From NCBI RefSeq assembly GCF_025854335.1, contig NZ_CP107716.1, forward strand, positions 3,031,001 to 3,095,000: a stretch of DNA of 64,000 bases, in the 5' to 3' direction. Of this stretch, positions 35,814 through 44,644 are shown one piece after another; the stretch's first letter is position 1; every line of letters starts with the position of its first letter. Source of the DNA: Pelagibacterium flavum. GTDB taxonomy: Bacteria > Pseudomonadota > Alphaproteobacteria > Rhizobiales > Devosiaceae. The notes beneath the pieces are model-generated. The model saw only the letters and a list, made by a program, of their open reading frames with translations, was not told the DNA's origin and did no database searches. A program made the translations under genes and the position numbers.

Positions 35814-36401
35814 GTGCTGGGAAAAGTGCGCATCGTTCTGTGGGCCCTCGTGGCGCTTGCAGCGGTTTCGGCCACGGTCATCTATCTGACAAAGCCCATC
35901 CAGCCCTCGGGTGCGATGTTTGGCGGGCCGTTCGAGATGGTGGCGACATCGACGGGCGAAACGTTTACCCAAGACGATTTGCTGGGCACGCCAACGCTGA
36001 TGTTCTTTGGCTTCACGCATTGTCCCGACGTGTGCCCCACCACGCTTGCCGAAGCGACCGGCTGGAAGCAGTCGCTCGGGCTTGAAGATGACGAGTTGCG
36101 GATCATCTTCGTTTCGGTCGACCCCGAGCGCGATACCATCGAGCATACGCGCGAATATCTGTCCAATTTCGGGCCCGATGTGATGGGGCTGGTGGGCGAC
36201 GAAGGGCAGACCGAGCAGATCAAACGCTCCTACGGAGTGTTCTCCGAAAAGGTCGAAGCCGAAGGCTCGACCGACTATCTGGTCAATCACACCGCCTCGG
36301 TGTTCATGATCGATGCCGAGGGCGACTTTTTCGGCACAATCGCCTGGGGCGAGGACAGCCAAACGGCACTCGACAAGGTGAGGCGCCTCACGGCGTCATG
36401 A
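35814..36401 (+). CDS. SCO/SenC family copper-binding protein
   Basis: 195 residues from a GTG at 35814. One N-terminal membrane anchor (about 8-25) precedes a thioredoxin-like domain. Copper ligands Cys70 and Cys74 (THCPDVCPT) and a distal His (LVNHTASVF) are intact. SCO proteins deliver copper to the CuA site of cytochrome oxidase or act as thiol reductases in the periplasm. It sits between xseB and tlyA, where several Hyphomicrobiales carry dxs instead. The stop overlaps tlyA by four bases. Confidence 0.9.
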   Translation: MLGKVRIVLWALVALAAVSATVIYLTKPIQPSGAMFGGPFEMVATSTGETFTQDDLLGTPTLMFFGFTHCPDVCPTTLAEATGWKQSLGLEDDELRIIFVSVDPERDTIEHTREYLSNFGPDVMGLVGDEGQTEQIKRSYGVFSEKVEAEGSTDYLVNHTASVFMIDAEGDFFGTIAWGEDSQTALDKVRRLTAS

Positions 36402-37132
36402 GACGGATAAGGCTCGATATCGCGCTTGAACAGCGCGGTCTCGTCCAGTCACGGGCACGGGCGCGAGACGCTGTTCTGCGTGGCACGGTGACCGTAAATG
36501 GCGCTGCGGCAGGCAAACCCAGCCAACTTGTGGCCGAGACCGATGCCGTTGCGCTGGATGATCCGGCCTCACGCTATGTTTCCCGAGCGGCGCTCAAGCT
36601 GGTCGAAGGGCTGGACCGCAGCGGGTTCGATCCCAAGGGCAGGATCTGTCTCGATCTTGGGGCATCGACGGGCGGGTTCAGCCAGGTGCTGGCCGAGCGC
36701 GGTGCCCGGTTGATCTATGCCGTCGACGTGGGGCATGGACAATTGCATGATGATGTTGGGGCGCTCGGAAATGTGGTGTCGCTCGAAGGGGTCAATGCCC
36801 GCGACCTGACGTCGGAGCTGATTGCGGAGCCAATCGAGCTTCTGGTCTCCGATGTGAGCTTTGTGTCGCTGACCAAGATCATTGATGCCCCGTCAGCCCT
36901 GTGCGCGCCGGGAGCGCAGGCAATACTGCTCATCAAGCCGCAGTTCGAGGTGGGACGTGACAATATCGGCAAGGGCGGCATTGTCGTGCCCGGGCCGCAT
37001 GTGGAGGCGGCGGTTGAGGAGGTTCTGGCCCATATGGACGCACTGGGCTGGGAACGGGCAGGACTATGGCCTTCCCCTATCAAGGGCGGGGACGGGAATG
37101 GAGAGTTTCTGGCCGGCTTTCGGCGGCGCTGA
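36398..37132 (+). CDS. tlyA: TlyA family rRNA 2'-O-methyltransferase
   Basis: 244 residues. N-terminal S4 RNA-binding domain (RLDIALEQRGLVQSRARARD), then an FtsJ-type Rossmann domain with the SAM motif CLDLGASTGGFSQVL. The catalytic tetrad is plausible (Lys, Asp, Lys, Glu in PQFEVGRDN and later). TlyA methylates 16S and/or 23S rRNA riboses in other bacteria. It overlaps the SCO gene by ATGA. Confidence 0.9.
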   Translation: MRRIRLDIALEQRGLVQSRARARDAVLRGTVTVNGAAAGKPSQLVAETDAVALDDPASRYVSRAALKLVEGLDRSGFDPKGRICLDLGASTGGFSQVLAERGARLIYAVDVGHGQLHDDVGALGNVVSLEGVNARDLTSELIAEPIELLVSDVSFVSLTKIIDAPSALCAPGAQAILLIKPQFEVGRDNIGKGGIVVPGPHVEAAVEEVLAHMDALGWERAGLWPSPIKGGDGNGEFLAGFRRR

Positions 37133-37198
37133 AAAATGCTTGCGGACGGGAAATTGGCGGCCTTACTAATAGACCGAGCAGATTTCTGGGGACCCAAG

Positions 37199-37510
37199 AT
37201 GAAACACGCAATCGCCACGGCCATACTTGTCGCGAGTGTTCTGTTGAGCGCCTCGGCGCCGGCCTATACGATCAAGGGCGGGGTTCTGTGCGATGAAATC
37301 ATGGCCGAACACGAGGTCGAAGATTATCACAACATGAACCGCTGGTGGTTGCTGGGGTACTTTACGGCACGGAACATGTATGAGGACGCCGATGTCGGTT
37401 ACGGCATCGATGACGAAGTGATCTACGAGCGGGCCTACAAATTCTGTTCGGCCAATCTGGTCAAGAATTGGGACGACGCGGCCTATAGCGTTTACAACGA
37501 CATGCGCTAA
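37199..37510 (+). CDS. Small exported protein of unknown function
   Basis: 103 residues from the ATG at 37199 (GGGGA upstream). A signal peptide (MKHAIATAILVASVLLSASA, cleavage near APAY) precedes a domain with two cysteines and a W-W-x-x-GY pattern (CDEIMAEHEVEDYHNMN, RWWLLGYFTARN, AYKFCSANL). The size, cysteine pair and aromatic pattern resemble small periplasmic chaperone or Rap1a-like folds, but I cannot place it in a family. It follows tlyA by 66 bases and may have its own promoter. Confidence 0.65.
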   Translation: MKHAIATAILVASVLLSASAPAYTIKGGVLCDEIMAEHEVEDYHNMNRWWLLGYFTARNMYEDADVGYGIDDEVIYERAYKFCSANLVKNWDDAAYSVYNDMR

Positions 37511-37574
37511 TTGCTTGTTTTGTCGCGTTTCCGAACCGGATAAGTGGTTTCCATTTATCCTGGAAACGCTCTAG
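37511..37574. repeat. Dispersed Hyphomicrobiales intergenic repeat
   Basis: The segment TTGCTTGTTTTGTCGCGTTT ... CTGGAAACGCTCTAG, with inner arms GCGTTTCC and GGAAACGC, matches a repeat type seen between genes in many Hyphomicrobiales. It lies between the exported protein and the convergent membrane-protein gene and probably serves as a bidirectional end. Confidence 0.6.
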
Positions 37575-37837
37575 CCGGGGCGGTGCGGGCGGGAGCGTTT
37601 GAAGGTCCGGGCGATGGTGCCTGCAGTGCGTGTTTCAAGGTGGGTCAGGGCCTGGTCAAGGCCCTTCCAGCGGCGGCGCAGGCGGCGAACCGAGCGCAAG
37701 GCAAATTTTGAGCTGCCGAGCAAAAGGAAAATGGCGAGAGCCATCATCGGCACTCCGACCGGGATGGGCGTCGGCGCCAGAATAGCTCCCACAACAAGGA
37801 GCACCAGCGCGACGGGAATCGTTGCGACCCTCCACAT
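37571..37837 (-). CDS. Small membrane protein with basic tail
   Basis: 88 residues. Two hydrophobic segments (VATIPVALVLLVVGAILAP and PVGVPMMALAIFLLLGS) are separated by the short loop TPIP, and a strongly basic tail follows (RSVRRLRRRW). Positive-inside logic puts the tail in the cytoplasm. The pattern occurs in hypothetical proteins of related bacteria. No function known. Confidence 0.65.
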   Translation of the reverse strand: MWRVATIPVALVLLVVGAILAPTPIPVGVPMMALAIFLLLGSSKFALRSVRRLRRRWKGLDQALTHLETRTAGTIARTFKRSRPHRPG

Positions 37838-37920
37838 ATCCGCCAGTCTCCCGATCCTGAGCGATCAGGTCACCGCTAATCGATGTTGGCCACAAATTGA
37901 TGACGGCGGGCAGTCAATTT

Positions 37921-39003
37921 CTAATCGGAAATCGTAATTCCGAAGGCCTCAAGTCCGACATAGTGGCGCGAACGTGAGGACATCGGCTTGATGGCGGAGA
38001 TGCCGAGATCTCGCAGGATCTGGGCGCCGAGCCCGACTTCACGCCATTCGGCATCCCGATCACGCGCCGAACCATGGTCTTCGCGCTCGGCTTCAGCGGC
38101 GGCCTTGTCATAGGCGACACCTGCATTGCCTTCGCGCAGATAGACCAGAACGCCACCGGTTTCGGCCAGAGCGGCAATCGATGCGTTGAGCGTTTCGGCG
38201 CCACCGAACACGTCGGTCACGATATCCTCACGTTGGAGGCGGACGTTGACCGACGCGCCCTGCCCCACGTCACCGAACACCAGCGCGAGATGCTGCACGC
38301 GATCAAACGGGGTTGAGTAGGCATAGGCGATGGCGCGACCGGCGACGGTATCCATCTCGAAGGTCGCGACCCGCTCAACGAGCTTTTCGCGACGCTGGCG
38401 GTAGGCGATCAGATCAGCGACCGAGATCAGCGGCAGGCCATGAGTTGCCGCAAAATCGGCGACCTGCTGGCCACGGGTTACCGTGCCGTCATCATTGACC
38501 AGTTCGCAGATCACCCCGACATCGGGCAGATCGGCGAGTTTGCACAGATCGACTGCGGCCTCGGTGTGGCCCGAGCGCATGAGGACGCCGCCCCGCCGGG
38601 CGATCAGCGGGAAGATATGGCCGGGGCGCGAGAAATCCTCGGCGGCCACATTGCCGTTGGTCAATGCGCGAACAGTTGCGGTGCGGTCCTCGGCGGAGAT
38701 GCCGGTCGTGGTGCCGTGCTTGAAATCTATGGTGACGGTGAATGCCGTCGAATGCGCGGAATCATTGGTGGCGACCATCGGATCGAGGCGCAGTTTCTGG
38801 GCACGCTCGCCAGTTATCGGGGCACAGACGATACCAGAGGTGTGGCGCACGATGAAGGCCATCTGCTCGGGCGTGATGGTGGACGCGGCAGCAATGATAT
38901 CGCCCTCGCCTTCCCTGTCGTGATCGTCAATCACAACGACCATCTGGCCGCTCTTCATGGCTTCGAGCGCCGCCTGGACGCGCTGATCGGATTCAGAGAT
39001 CAT
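37921..39003 (-). CDS. ribB: 3,4-dihydroxy-2-butanone 4-phosphate synthase with degenerate RibA-like domain
   Basis: 360 residues from the ATG at 39003, which overlaps the aroC stop by one base. The N-terminal 205 residues are an intact RibB domain (VVIDDHDREGEGD; HTSGIVCAP; RPGHIFPL; HTEAAVDL) that makes the four-carbon precursor of riboflavin from ribulose 5-phosphate. The C-terminal 150 residues follow the GTP cyclohydrolase II fold, but the zinc-cysteine motif is gone (VRLQREDIVTDVFGG instead of C-x-TGD-x-FGS-x-x-CDC). So this is a RibBX-like protein, with GTP cyclohydrolase II expected elsewhere in the genome. Confidence 0.92.
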   Translation of the reverse strand: MISESDQRVQAALEAMKSGQMVVVIDDHDREGEGDIIAAASTITPEQMAFIVRHTSGIVCAPITGERAQKLRLDPMVATNDSAHSTAFTVTIDFKHGTTTGISAEDRTATVRALTNGNVAAEDFSRPGHIFPLIARRGGVLMRSGHTEAAVDLCKLADLPDVGVICELVNDDGTVTRGQQVADFAATHGLPLISVADLIAYRQRREKLVERVATFEMDTVAGRAIAYAYSTPFDRVQHLALVFGDVGQGASVNVRLQREDIVTDVFGGAETLNASIAALAETGGVLVYLREGNAGVAYDKAAAEAEREDHGSARDRDAEWREVGLGAQILRDLGISAIKPMSSRSRHYVGLEAFGITISD

Positions 39004-40124
39004 TACAGATCGTTCCTTCCAAATCCGATGCCGCCTTCGCGGCCGGTCTGGCCGCGGTGGCGCAGCATGTGATCGGCCAAAACGCAGGCCATCATGGCTT
39101 CGCCGATAGGCACGGCGCGGATGCCGACGCAAGGGTCGTGGCGGCCTTTGGTGATGATATCGGCGTCCTCGTTTTCCGTGGTGACGGTCTGGCGGGGCGT
39201 GAGAATCGAGCTGGTGGGCTTGACCGCAAACCGGGCAACGATGGGGTCGCCATTCGAGATGCCGCCGAGGATGCCGCCGGCCTTGTTGGACAGGAATTGG
39301 GGCAGCGGGCGGTCCGAGCGCATCTGATCGGCGTTTTCCTCGCCGGTCAATTCGGCAGCATGCATCCCCTCGCCGATCTCGACGCCCTTGACGGCATTGA
39401 TCGACATGAAGGCAGCAGCAATATCGGCGGACAATTTGCCATAGATCGGCGCGCCCCAGCCAGCGGGCACGCCTTCAGCCACGACTTCGATAATGGCGCC
39501 GACGGACGAACCCGCCTTGCGAATGCCGTCGAGGTAGGTAGCCCAGGTTTCTGCGGCCTTGGGATCGGCGCAGAAGAACGGATTCTGATCGACCTGGTCC
39601 CAATCGAAATTGGCGTAATCGATCTTGTGGGGTCCGATCTGGACGAGCGAGGCGCGGATGGTGACATCGGGAATTACCAGCTTGGCGACGGCGCCGGCGG
39701 CGACGCGGGCGGCGGTTTCGCGGGCCGAGGAGCGGCCACCGCCGCGATAATCGCGGATGCCGTATTTCTGGAAATAGGTGTAATCGGCATGGCCGGGGCG
39801 AAACTTGTCGCGGATGTCGGAATAGTCTTTCGAACGCTGATCGGTGTTTTCGATCATCAACGAAATCGGCGTACCGGTGGTGCGCAAACCGTCTGTGCGC
39901 TCGTCCTCGAAAACGCCGGAAAGGATTTTGACCTCGTCGGCCTCGCGGCGCTGGGTGGTGTAGCGCGACTGGCCCGGCTTGCGGCGGTCAAGATCGCGCT
40001 GGATCACTTCGGCGGAAATCGGCAGATCGGGCGGCACGCCATCGACGACGACGCCAAGCGCCGGGCCGTGGCTCTCACCCCAGGTGGTGAAGCGGAAAAG
40101 ATGGCCGAAGGAATTGTCGCTCAT
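39003..40124 (-). CDS. aroC: Chorismate synthase
   Basis: 373 residues. Signatures present: [16 protein letters not shown] near the start, RPGHADYTY, and [20 protein letters not shown]. It eliminates phosphate from EPSP to give chorismate, needing reduced flavin, the last common step to aromatic amino acids. Co-transcribed with ribB, which supplies flavin precursors; the pairing is common in Hyphomicrobiales. Confidence 0.95.
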   Translation of the reverse strand: MSDNSFGHLFRFTTWGESHGPALGVVVDGVPPDLPISAEVIQRDLDRRKPGQSRYTTQRREADEVKILSGVFEDERTDGLRTTGTPISLMIENTDQRSKDYSDIRDKFRPGHADYTYFQKYGIRDYRGGGRSSARETAARVAAGAVAKLVIPDVTIRASLVQIGPHKIDYANFDWDQVDQNPFFCADPKAAETWATYLDGIRKAGSSVGAIIEVVAEGVPAGWGAPIYGKLSADIAAAFMSINAVKGVEIGEGMHAAELTGEENADQMRSDRPLPQFLSNKAGGILGGISNGDPIVARFAVKPTSSILTPRQTVTTENEDADIITKGRHDPCVGIRAVPIGEAMMACVLADHMLRHRGQTGREGGIGFGRNDL

Positions 40125-40317
40125 GGGAAGTGCCCCTGAAGTGTTGGGGGTGTTCTAGGCAGCGGCAAGGGTGCGGTCAATCATTCGATGGGATTAGCGG
40201 GGGCGGCAGCGGGCTGCCAAGGCGCCTTCTTTTCAAGCACGCCAAAACCTCCGACGGCGATGTCGCCTCGGGCTATGATCGCCATTCGAGCTTAGCTCTC
40301 ATGGCCTTCTCACCTCC

Positions 40318-40338
40318 AATCGTGCCACCGGCACGATT
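40318..40338. repeat. Hairpin AATCGTGCC / GGCACGATT
   Basis: Nine-base arms with a three-base loop (ACC), in the non-coding block after the aroC start region. No T-run follows. Confidence 0.5.
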
Positions 40339-40364
40339 GGCCGAAGGACGGATCGAAGTAGACG

Positions 40365-40425
40365 GCATGGGGCGATGAACGCTCCGCATGTTTAGTTAGT
40401 ATATGAAGCGATCATCGCCCCATGC
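40365..40425. repeat. 14-bp perfect inverted repeat around an AT-rich core
   Basis: GCATGGGGCGATGA (40365-40378) is the exact reverse complement of TCATCGCCCCATGC (40412-40425). The 33 bases between include the AT-rich GTTTAGTTAGTATATGAAG. It could be a short non-autonomous element, a promoter with an operator, or part of an RNA. Confidence 0.5.
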
Positions 40426-40736
40426 GACCGGGATTTTTGGCTTAGTCGCCCTTCAGAAGGCTAGGGTCAATCCCTTCCGGGTTTCCCCGGTACGACGGCG
40501 TTAGCAAAATCGCGCCAGCCTCAAAATCGAGATCAGGCGGCCGGTTCACGCCGTCCGGCGCTTGTGACGTTTGGGCCTTCCCTGCGGCGACCCGCAAGGA
40601 ACCCGGACCGACCCCGCCCAAACGTTCGTTGCGCTTGCGTCCATATGCGCGGGTTCGTGAGAGGGAGTATGGGGGAGGTTGAATGGGCGGGGATAAGTTT
40701 CTTTGCGGCTGGGGCGTGTGGCGACGCATCATGATG

Positions 40737-40763
40737 GATTCCGGGAATAAATCCCGGAATGAC
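40737..40763. repeat. REP-like palindromic element
   Basis: ATTCCGGGA (40739-40747) and TCCCGGAAT (40752-40760) are complementary, followed by GAC as in the other copies of this family. Confidence 0.65.
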
Positions 40764-40811
40764 AATGGGGGAGAGGCATTGATGAGTTTTCTCACGCGCG
40801 TATCCGCCCCC

Positions 40812-40844
40812 CGCGTCATCCTCGGGCTTGACCCGGGGATCCGC
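40812..40844. repeat. Left arm of a 33-bp inverted pair of REP-like elements
   Basis: This 33-base segment (starting CGCGTCATCCTCGGGCTTGA) is the exact reverse complement of 40925-40957. Each arm also has partial internal symmetry of the CCGGG type. Confidence 0.75.
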
Positions 40845-40924
40845 TGCATTGGGCAGCCGGTGAAGGGGCTGGGGTGCGATGAGAGGGCGGTGCGTACCAC
40901 TTCTGCTGCGCTTGCCGACGCGTT

Positions 40925-40957
40925 GCGGATCCCCGGGTCAAGCCCGAGGATGACGCG
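40925..40957. repeat. Right arm of the 33-bp inverted pair
   Basis: Exact reverse complement of 40812-40844; the two arms are separated by 80 bases. A long cruciform or RNA hairpin is possible. Confidence 0.75.
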
Positions 40958-41013
40958 CAGGGGGGTGGTGAGTGGTTGGCGATGGAGCCGAGAGCGTGAC
41001 CTTCCCCATCACT

Positions 41014-41040
41014 GTCCCGGACCTGATCCGGGACCCAGCG
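41014..41040. repeat. REP-like palindromic element
   Basis: GTCCCGG (41014-41020) pairs with CCGGGAC (41028-41034), followed by CCAGCG. Same family as the other short CCGG palindromes of the window. Confidence 0.6.
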
Positions 41041-41142
41041 GCGCTGCCGCTGATCTGGAGCATGCGGCAGGGCACATGGGCCCCGGCGTTCGCCGGGGCA
41101 GCGATGGTGGGTGGGAGGGGAAAGGTCGGCGCTAGCGTGTGA

Positions 41143-41580
41143 CTAACGCGAGTGCCGGGGGGAGCGGATTTCGCCGCGCATGTTGCCGATGGCGAGTTCG
41201 AAATTGTCGGCGATGCGGCGGGCGCGGATCATGAATTCGTGGGTGATCTCGGGCGTAAAAATTTCCCTCGCCGTCTGCTCGAAAAGAGACAGCCAGCGGT
41301 CGAAATGCTCGGCCTGGATGGGCAGGCGCAGATGGGGATTGAGCGGACGACCGGAATAACGGCCGGTGCGCAGCATGATCGAGGACCAGAAATCGGTGAT
41401 CTGGGCGATGTGCTCGTCCCAATCATGGACAGCGCGATTGAAGACCGGGCCGAGGATTTCGTCCTCTCGGGCGCGGGCGTAAAAGACCGCCACCAGTCTG
41501 GCGATATCAGGATCGGTGATGTCGGGATGCGCGGGCCCCGGACGGGTCAGCGGATTGTCATCAGGAGATTGATTTACCAC
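41143..41580 (-). CDS. Group III truncated haemoglobin
   Basis: About 145 residues from a GTG at 41580 that overlaps the end of the phosphatase gene by seven bases. The globin segments are recognisable: DIARLVAVFYARAREDEILGPVF (helices B-C), WDEHIAQITDFWSSIML (helix E) and LRLPIQAEHFDRWLSLFEQ with the proximal His in AEHFDRW. Group III truncated globins bind haem and ligands such as O2 or NO; the role is unclear. The longer open frame upstream belongs to the phosphatase in another frame. Confidence 0.82.
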   Translation of the reverse strand: MVNQSPDDNPLTRPGPAHPDITDPDIARLVAVFYARAREDEILGPVFNRAVHDWDEHIAQITDFWSSIMLRTGRYSGRPLNPHLRLPIQAEHFDRWLSLFEQTAREIFTPEITHEFMIRARRIADNFELAIGNMRGEIRSPRHSR

Positions 41581-42215
41581 GTCTTTTTCGCTGCGTGCAG
41601 GGTCATCCGGCCGGCGGAAAAGTGGGCGATGACGCCCTGGGGCGGGGCCCAGTTGAGGACTTCGCCGCGGGCCACGCCTTCGACCAGATGGCGCAGGACA
41701 CGCAGCACGCCACCATGCGCCACGATGATCGAGTGATGGGTGAGCCCTTGGGCGAAATCGAGAAGCCGCTCGGCAACATCCTGATAGTTTTCGCCGCCTT
41801 CGGGCCGGAAATTCCAATAGGTCGCGTCGCGCTGGCCGGGGGCCAGAGCCTCGCGCTCACGGGCGATTTCGTCGTGCAAGAGGCCCTCGAACTTGCCGAA
41901 GGAAATTTCGATCAGCCGCTCATCATAGATGATTTCGGGAAGCGGGACGTCGAAGGCGGCGCGCATGCGTTCCATGGTCTCGCTGGCCCGGCTCAGCGGC
42001 GAGGCGTACCATTTGAACTTGGCGGGGTCGCTACCGGATTCTTCAAGCAGAAACCGCAGCAGCGGTCCGTTGGAATCGGCCTGGCGTCTGCCTGTTTCAT
42101 TTAACGGGATATCGCGGCTGCCCTGATAGCGGCGCTCGCGGTTCCAATCGGTTTCGCCGTGGCGCGCGAAGTAAAAATCGGGCCAACTGACCTGGTGCAT
42201 GGACGAATCAATCAT
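41574..42215 (-). CDS. Histidine phosphatase family protein
   Basis: 213 residues. The RHG motif is ARHGETDWNRERRYQG; the second catalytic His is in IIVAHGGVLRVL, with the acid donor in DERLIEISFGKFEG. This is the phosphoglycerate-mutase-like branch (GpmB/CobC-like), whose substrate cannot be told from sequence. Start at M1 or M6 (42200) is open. Operon with the globin gene. Confidence 0.9.
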   Translation of the reverse strand: MIDSSMHQVSWPDFYFARHGETDWNRERRYQGSRDIPLNETGRRQADSNGPLLRFLLEESGSDPAKFKWYASPLSRASETMERMRAAFDVPLPEIIYDERLIEISFGKFEGLLHDEIAREREALAPGQRDATYWNFRPEGGENYQDVAERLLDFAQGLTHHSIIVAHGGVLRVLRHLVEGVARGEVLNWAPPQGVIAHFSAGRMTLHAAKKTW

Positions 42216-42272
42216 CTATAAATTTGCGGAGCGCGCAGGCTAGCGCGCTCCTGTGACATTTTATCTGGCCGA

Positions 42273-43073
42273 TTATTCGGCGGGCGCATCCTTGGGCATC
42301 GCCTTCATGCCGATGATGTTGTAGCCCGAATCAACATAGTGGATTTCGCCGGTGACACCGCTCGAGAGGTCCGAGAGCAGATAAAGCGCCGAGTTGCCGA
42401 CTTCGTCGATGGTGACGTTCTTGCGCAGCGGTGCGTTTTCCTCGTTCCATTTGAGCATTTCGCGCAGATCGGAAATGCCCGAGGCGGCAAGCGTCTTGAT
42501 CGGGCCGGCAGAGATGGCGTTGACGCGGATCTTCTGGGGGCCGAGATCGGAGGCGAGATAGCGCACCGAGGCTTCGAGCGCGGCCTTGGCGACGCCCATC
42601 ACGTTGTAGTTGGGCAGAACCTTTTCCGCACCGTAATAGGTAAGGGTCAGGATCGAGCCGCCATCGTCCATGAGCGCTTCGGCGCGCTTGGCCAATGCCG
42701 TGAGCGAGAACACCGAGATGTTCATGGTCAAAGCGAAATTGCCGGGCGTGGTATCGACATAACGGCCCTCAAGCTCTTCCTTGTTGGAAAAGCCGATAGC
42801 GTGGACGAGGAAATCGAGCTTGCCCCATTTGGACTTGAGCACGTTGAACACCGCATCCATGGCGTCGGGGTCGGTCACATCGCACGGCAGGACCAGATCG
42901 GAGCCGAACTCGGCGGCGATCGGCTCGACGCGGCGGTGCAGCGCCTCGCCCTGATAGGTGAAGGCCATTTCCGCGCCCTGCGCATGCAGCGCCTTGGCAA
43001 TGCCGTAGGCGATAGAGCGGTTGTTGGCGACGCCCATAATGAGCCCGCGCTTGCCTTCCATCAAACCAGCCAT
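42273..43073 (-). CDS. fabI: Enoyl-[acyl-carrier-protein] reductase (NADH), FabI
   Basis: 266 residues from the ATG at 43073. The FabI-type glycine motif [17 protein letters not shown], the Tyr-x6-Tyr-Lys-like active site region ([20 protein letters not shown]) and [11 protein letters not shown] are present. It reduces trans-2-enoyl-ACP in the last step of the fatty-acid elongation cycle and is the usual target of triclosan-type inhibitors. The very long open frame upstream is not coding. Divergent from the FAD dehydrogenase. Confidence 0.95.
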   Translation of the reverse strand: MAGLMEGKRGLIMGVANNRSIAYGIAKALHAQGAEMAFTYQGEALHRRVEPIAAEFGSDLVLPCDVTDPDAMDAVFNVLKSKWGKLDFLVHAIGFSNKEELEGRYVDTTPGNFALTMNISVFSLTALAKRAEALMDDGGSILTLTYYGAEKVLPNYNVMGVAKAALEASVRYLASDLGPQKIRVNAISAGPIKTLAASGISDLREMLKWNEENAPLRKNVTIDEVGNSALYLLSDLSSGVTGEIHYVDSGYNIIGMKAMPKDAPAE

Positions 43074-43217
43074 GGTGTTCTCCGATGATCGTTTCATTGT
43101 TGGTGGTTTTGGCACAGGGGATGGGAACGGGCAAGGTGGGAAGCGGCCCGGTGCGGTAGCGAATCCCCTGCCCGCCATGCGATAGTTGGTCCAACTGCTT
43201 GCAGAAAGACTTTCAAG

Positions 43218-44630
43218 ATGACCCTTTCCAAAGACCAGATCGTGCCAGCCCTTGTCCAGCTTCTCGGCGAGAACAGCGTTGTTTCCGAAGCGGGCGATAT
43301 GGCGGGTTATGTTTCCGAGCCGCGTCACCGGTTTCACAAGCAAGCCCAGGCAGTGGCCTTGCCTCGAACCGTGGCCGAGGTGCAGGCGGTGATGGAATGG
43401 GCCAGCGAAGTTGGCGTACATATTGTCCCTCAGGCGGGAAATACAGGGCTGGTGGGCGGACAGGTTCCGCTGTTCGGGGACGAGGTTATCCTTTCGATTT
43501 CCAAGCTCAAGGGCGTACGGAACGTCGATGCTGCGGCCGGCCACATGACACTCGATGCGGGCACGACGCTGCAGGAAGCCCATGAGATTGCCGAGGAAGC
43601 GGGGATGCTGTTTCCGCTCTATATCGCCTCGCAGGGTTCGGCGCGAATCGGAGGGGTGCTGGGATCGAACGCCGGGGGCGTGCAGGTGCTTTCCTATGGC
43701 AACGCGCGCGAACTTTGCCTGGGTGTCGAGGCGGTGATGGCGGACGGGTCGATCTACAAAGGGCTCAATGCGCTGCGCAAGGACAATACGGGCTATGATC
43801 TGAAAGATCTGCTGGTGGGGTCGGAAGGGACGCTGGGGATCATCACGGCGGCGACGCTGAAGCTTTTTCCCAAGCCCGATGCACATGAGACGGCATTGGT
43901 CAATGTAGCATCGCCCGAGGCGGCGCTGGAGCTGTTCACGATGATGCGGGCCCGGGCCGGAAATACGTTGACGGCGTTCGAGTTGATGCCGCGGATCGGG
44001 ATCGATTTTCAGCTCAAGCACAAGATGATGGCGCAGGATCCGACGGCGGAGATGTCGGACTGGTATGTGCTGGTCGAGATTTCGGTGCCCAGGGGTGGCG
44101 TGGCGGGCGGGCTGTCACAGGCGGTCGAGGAGGCATTCGAGAGCGGGTTGGTCGGCAATGGCGTGATTGCGGAAACGTTGAGCCAGCGCGAGGCATTCTG
44201 GGCGGCGCGCGAGCAGATGAGCGAAGTGCAATCGCGCGAAGGGGCGTCGATAAAGCACGACGTTTCGGTGCCCGTGGCGGCGGTGCCCGAATTGATCGCG
44301 CGGGGCAGTGAGGCGGCGCAAAAGGCGGTGCCCGGCATCCGGCCCGTGCCGTTCGGGCATTTGGGCGATGGCAATATCCATTTCAATTTTTCCCAGCCCG
44401 AGGGGGCGGATGGCAAGGCATTCATGGATGGCGCGGAAGCGGTTCATGATGCGGTTTATGGCGTGGTGCTCGAGCTGGGTGGGTCGGTATCGGCCGAGCA
44501 CGGGATCGGACAGCTCAAGACCGAGTTGCTCAGGCAGGTAAAGGACCCTGTGGCACTGAAAATGATGAAGGCGATCAAATCGGCGCTCGATCCAAAAGGG
44601 ATTCTCAATCCGGGGAAAATGTTGGGGTAG
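43218..44630 (+). CDS. FAD-linked D-2-hydroxyacid dehydrogenase (GlcD/D2HGDH type)
   Basis: 470 residues. N-terminal PCMH FAD-binding domain ([43 protein letters not shown]) and C-terminal FAD oxidase domain with the zinc/substrate motif [12 protein letters not shown] and [10 protein letters not shown]. The pattern fits D-2-hydroxyglutarate or D-lactate dehydrogenases that pass electrons to an ETF or cytochrome. No glcEF genes follow, so a single-subunit D2HGDH-like enzyme is more likely than glycolate oxidase. Confidence 0.88.
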   Translation: MTLSKDQIVPALVQLLGENSVVSEAGDMAGYVSEPRHRFHKQAQAVALPRTVAEVQAVMEWASEVGVHIVPQAGNTGLVGGQVPLFGDEVILSISKLKGVRNVDAAAGHMTLDAGTTLQEAHEIAEEAGMLFPLYIASQGSARIGGVLGSNAGGVQVLSYGNARELCLGVEAVMADGSIYKGLNALRKDNTGYDLKDLLVGSEGTLGIITAATLKLFPKPDAHETALVNVASPEAALELFTMMRARAGNTLTAFELMPRIGIDFQLKHKMMAQDPTAEMSDWYVLVEISVPRGGVAGGLSQAVEEAFESGLVGNGVIAETLSQREAFWAAREQMSEVQSREGASIKHDVSVPVAAVPELIARGSEAAQKAVPGIRPVPFGHLGDGNIHFNFSQPEGADGKAFMDGAEAVHDAVYGVVLELGGSVSAEHGIGQLKTELLRQVKDPVALKMMKAIKSALDPKGILNPGKMLG

Positions 44631-44644
44631 AAATCGAGCTGGCA

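Larger units (their letters stand above)
40125..41142. other. One-kilobase non-coding block rich in inverted repeats
   Basis: No convincing gene lies between aroC and the globin gene. The block holds a 9-bp hairpin (40318-40338), a 14-bp inverted repeat (40365-40425), REP-like palindromes (40737-40763, 41014-41040) and a 33-bp inverted pair (40812-40844 and 40925-40957). A minus-strand frame ends at 40442 and reads in a protein-like way near its end (EAGAILLTPSYRGNPEGIDP), but it lacks a good start or ribosome-binding site and may be repeat sequence. Confidence 0.6.

Noticed and set aside
40442-40900. 152-codon minus-strand frame in the repeat block
   Set aside because: Encodes REP-derived IPGSSPRMT-like sequence and lacks a good start; only the last 50 codons look protein-like.
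40812-40957. Insertion-sequence ends
   Set aside because: No transposase, no target duplication seen; the 33-bp arms look like two REP elements in opposite orientation.
43074-44021. N-terminal extension of the fabI frame across the FAD dehydrogenase
   Set aside because: FabI starts at 43073 by family alignment; the extension lies antisense to an intact gene.
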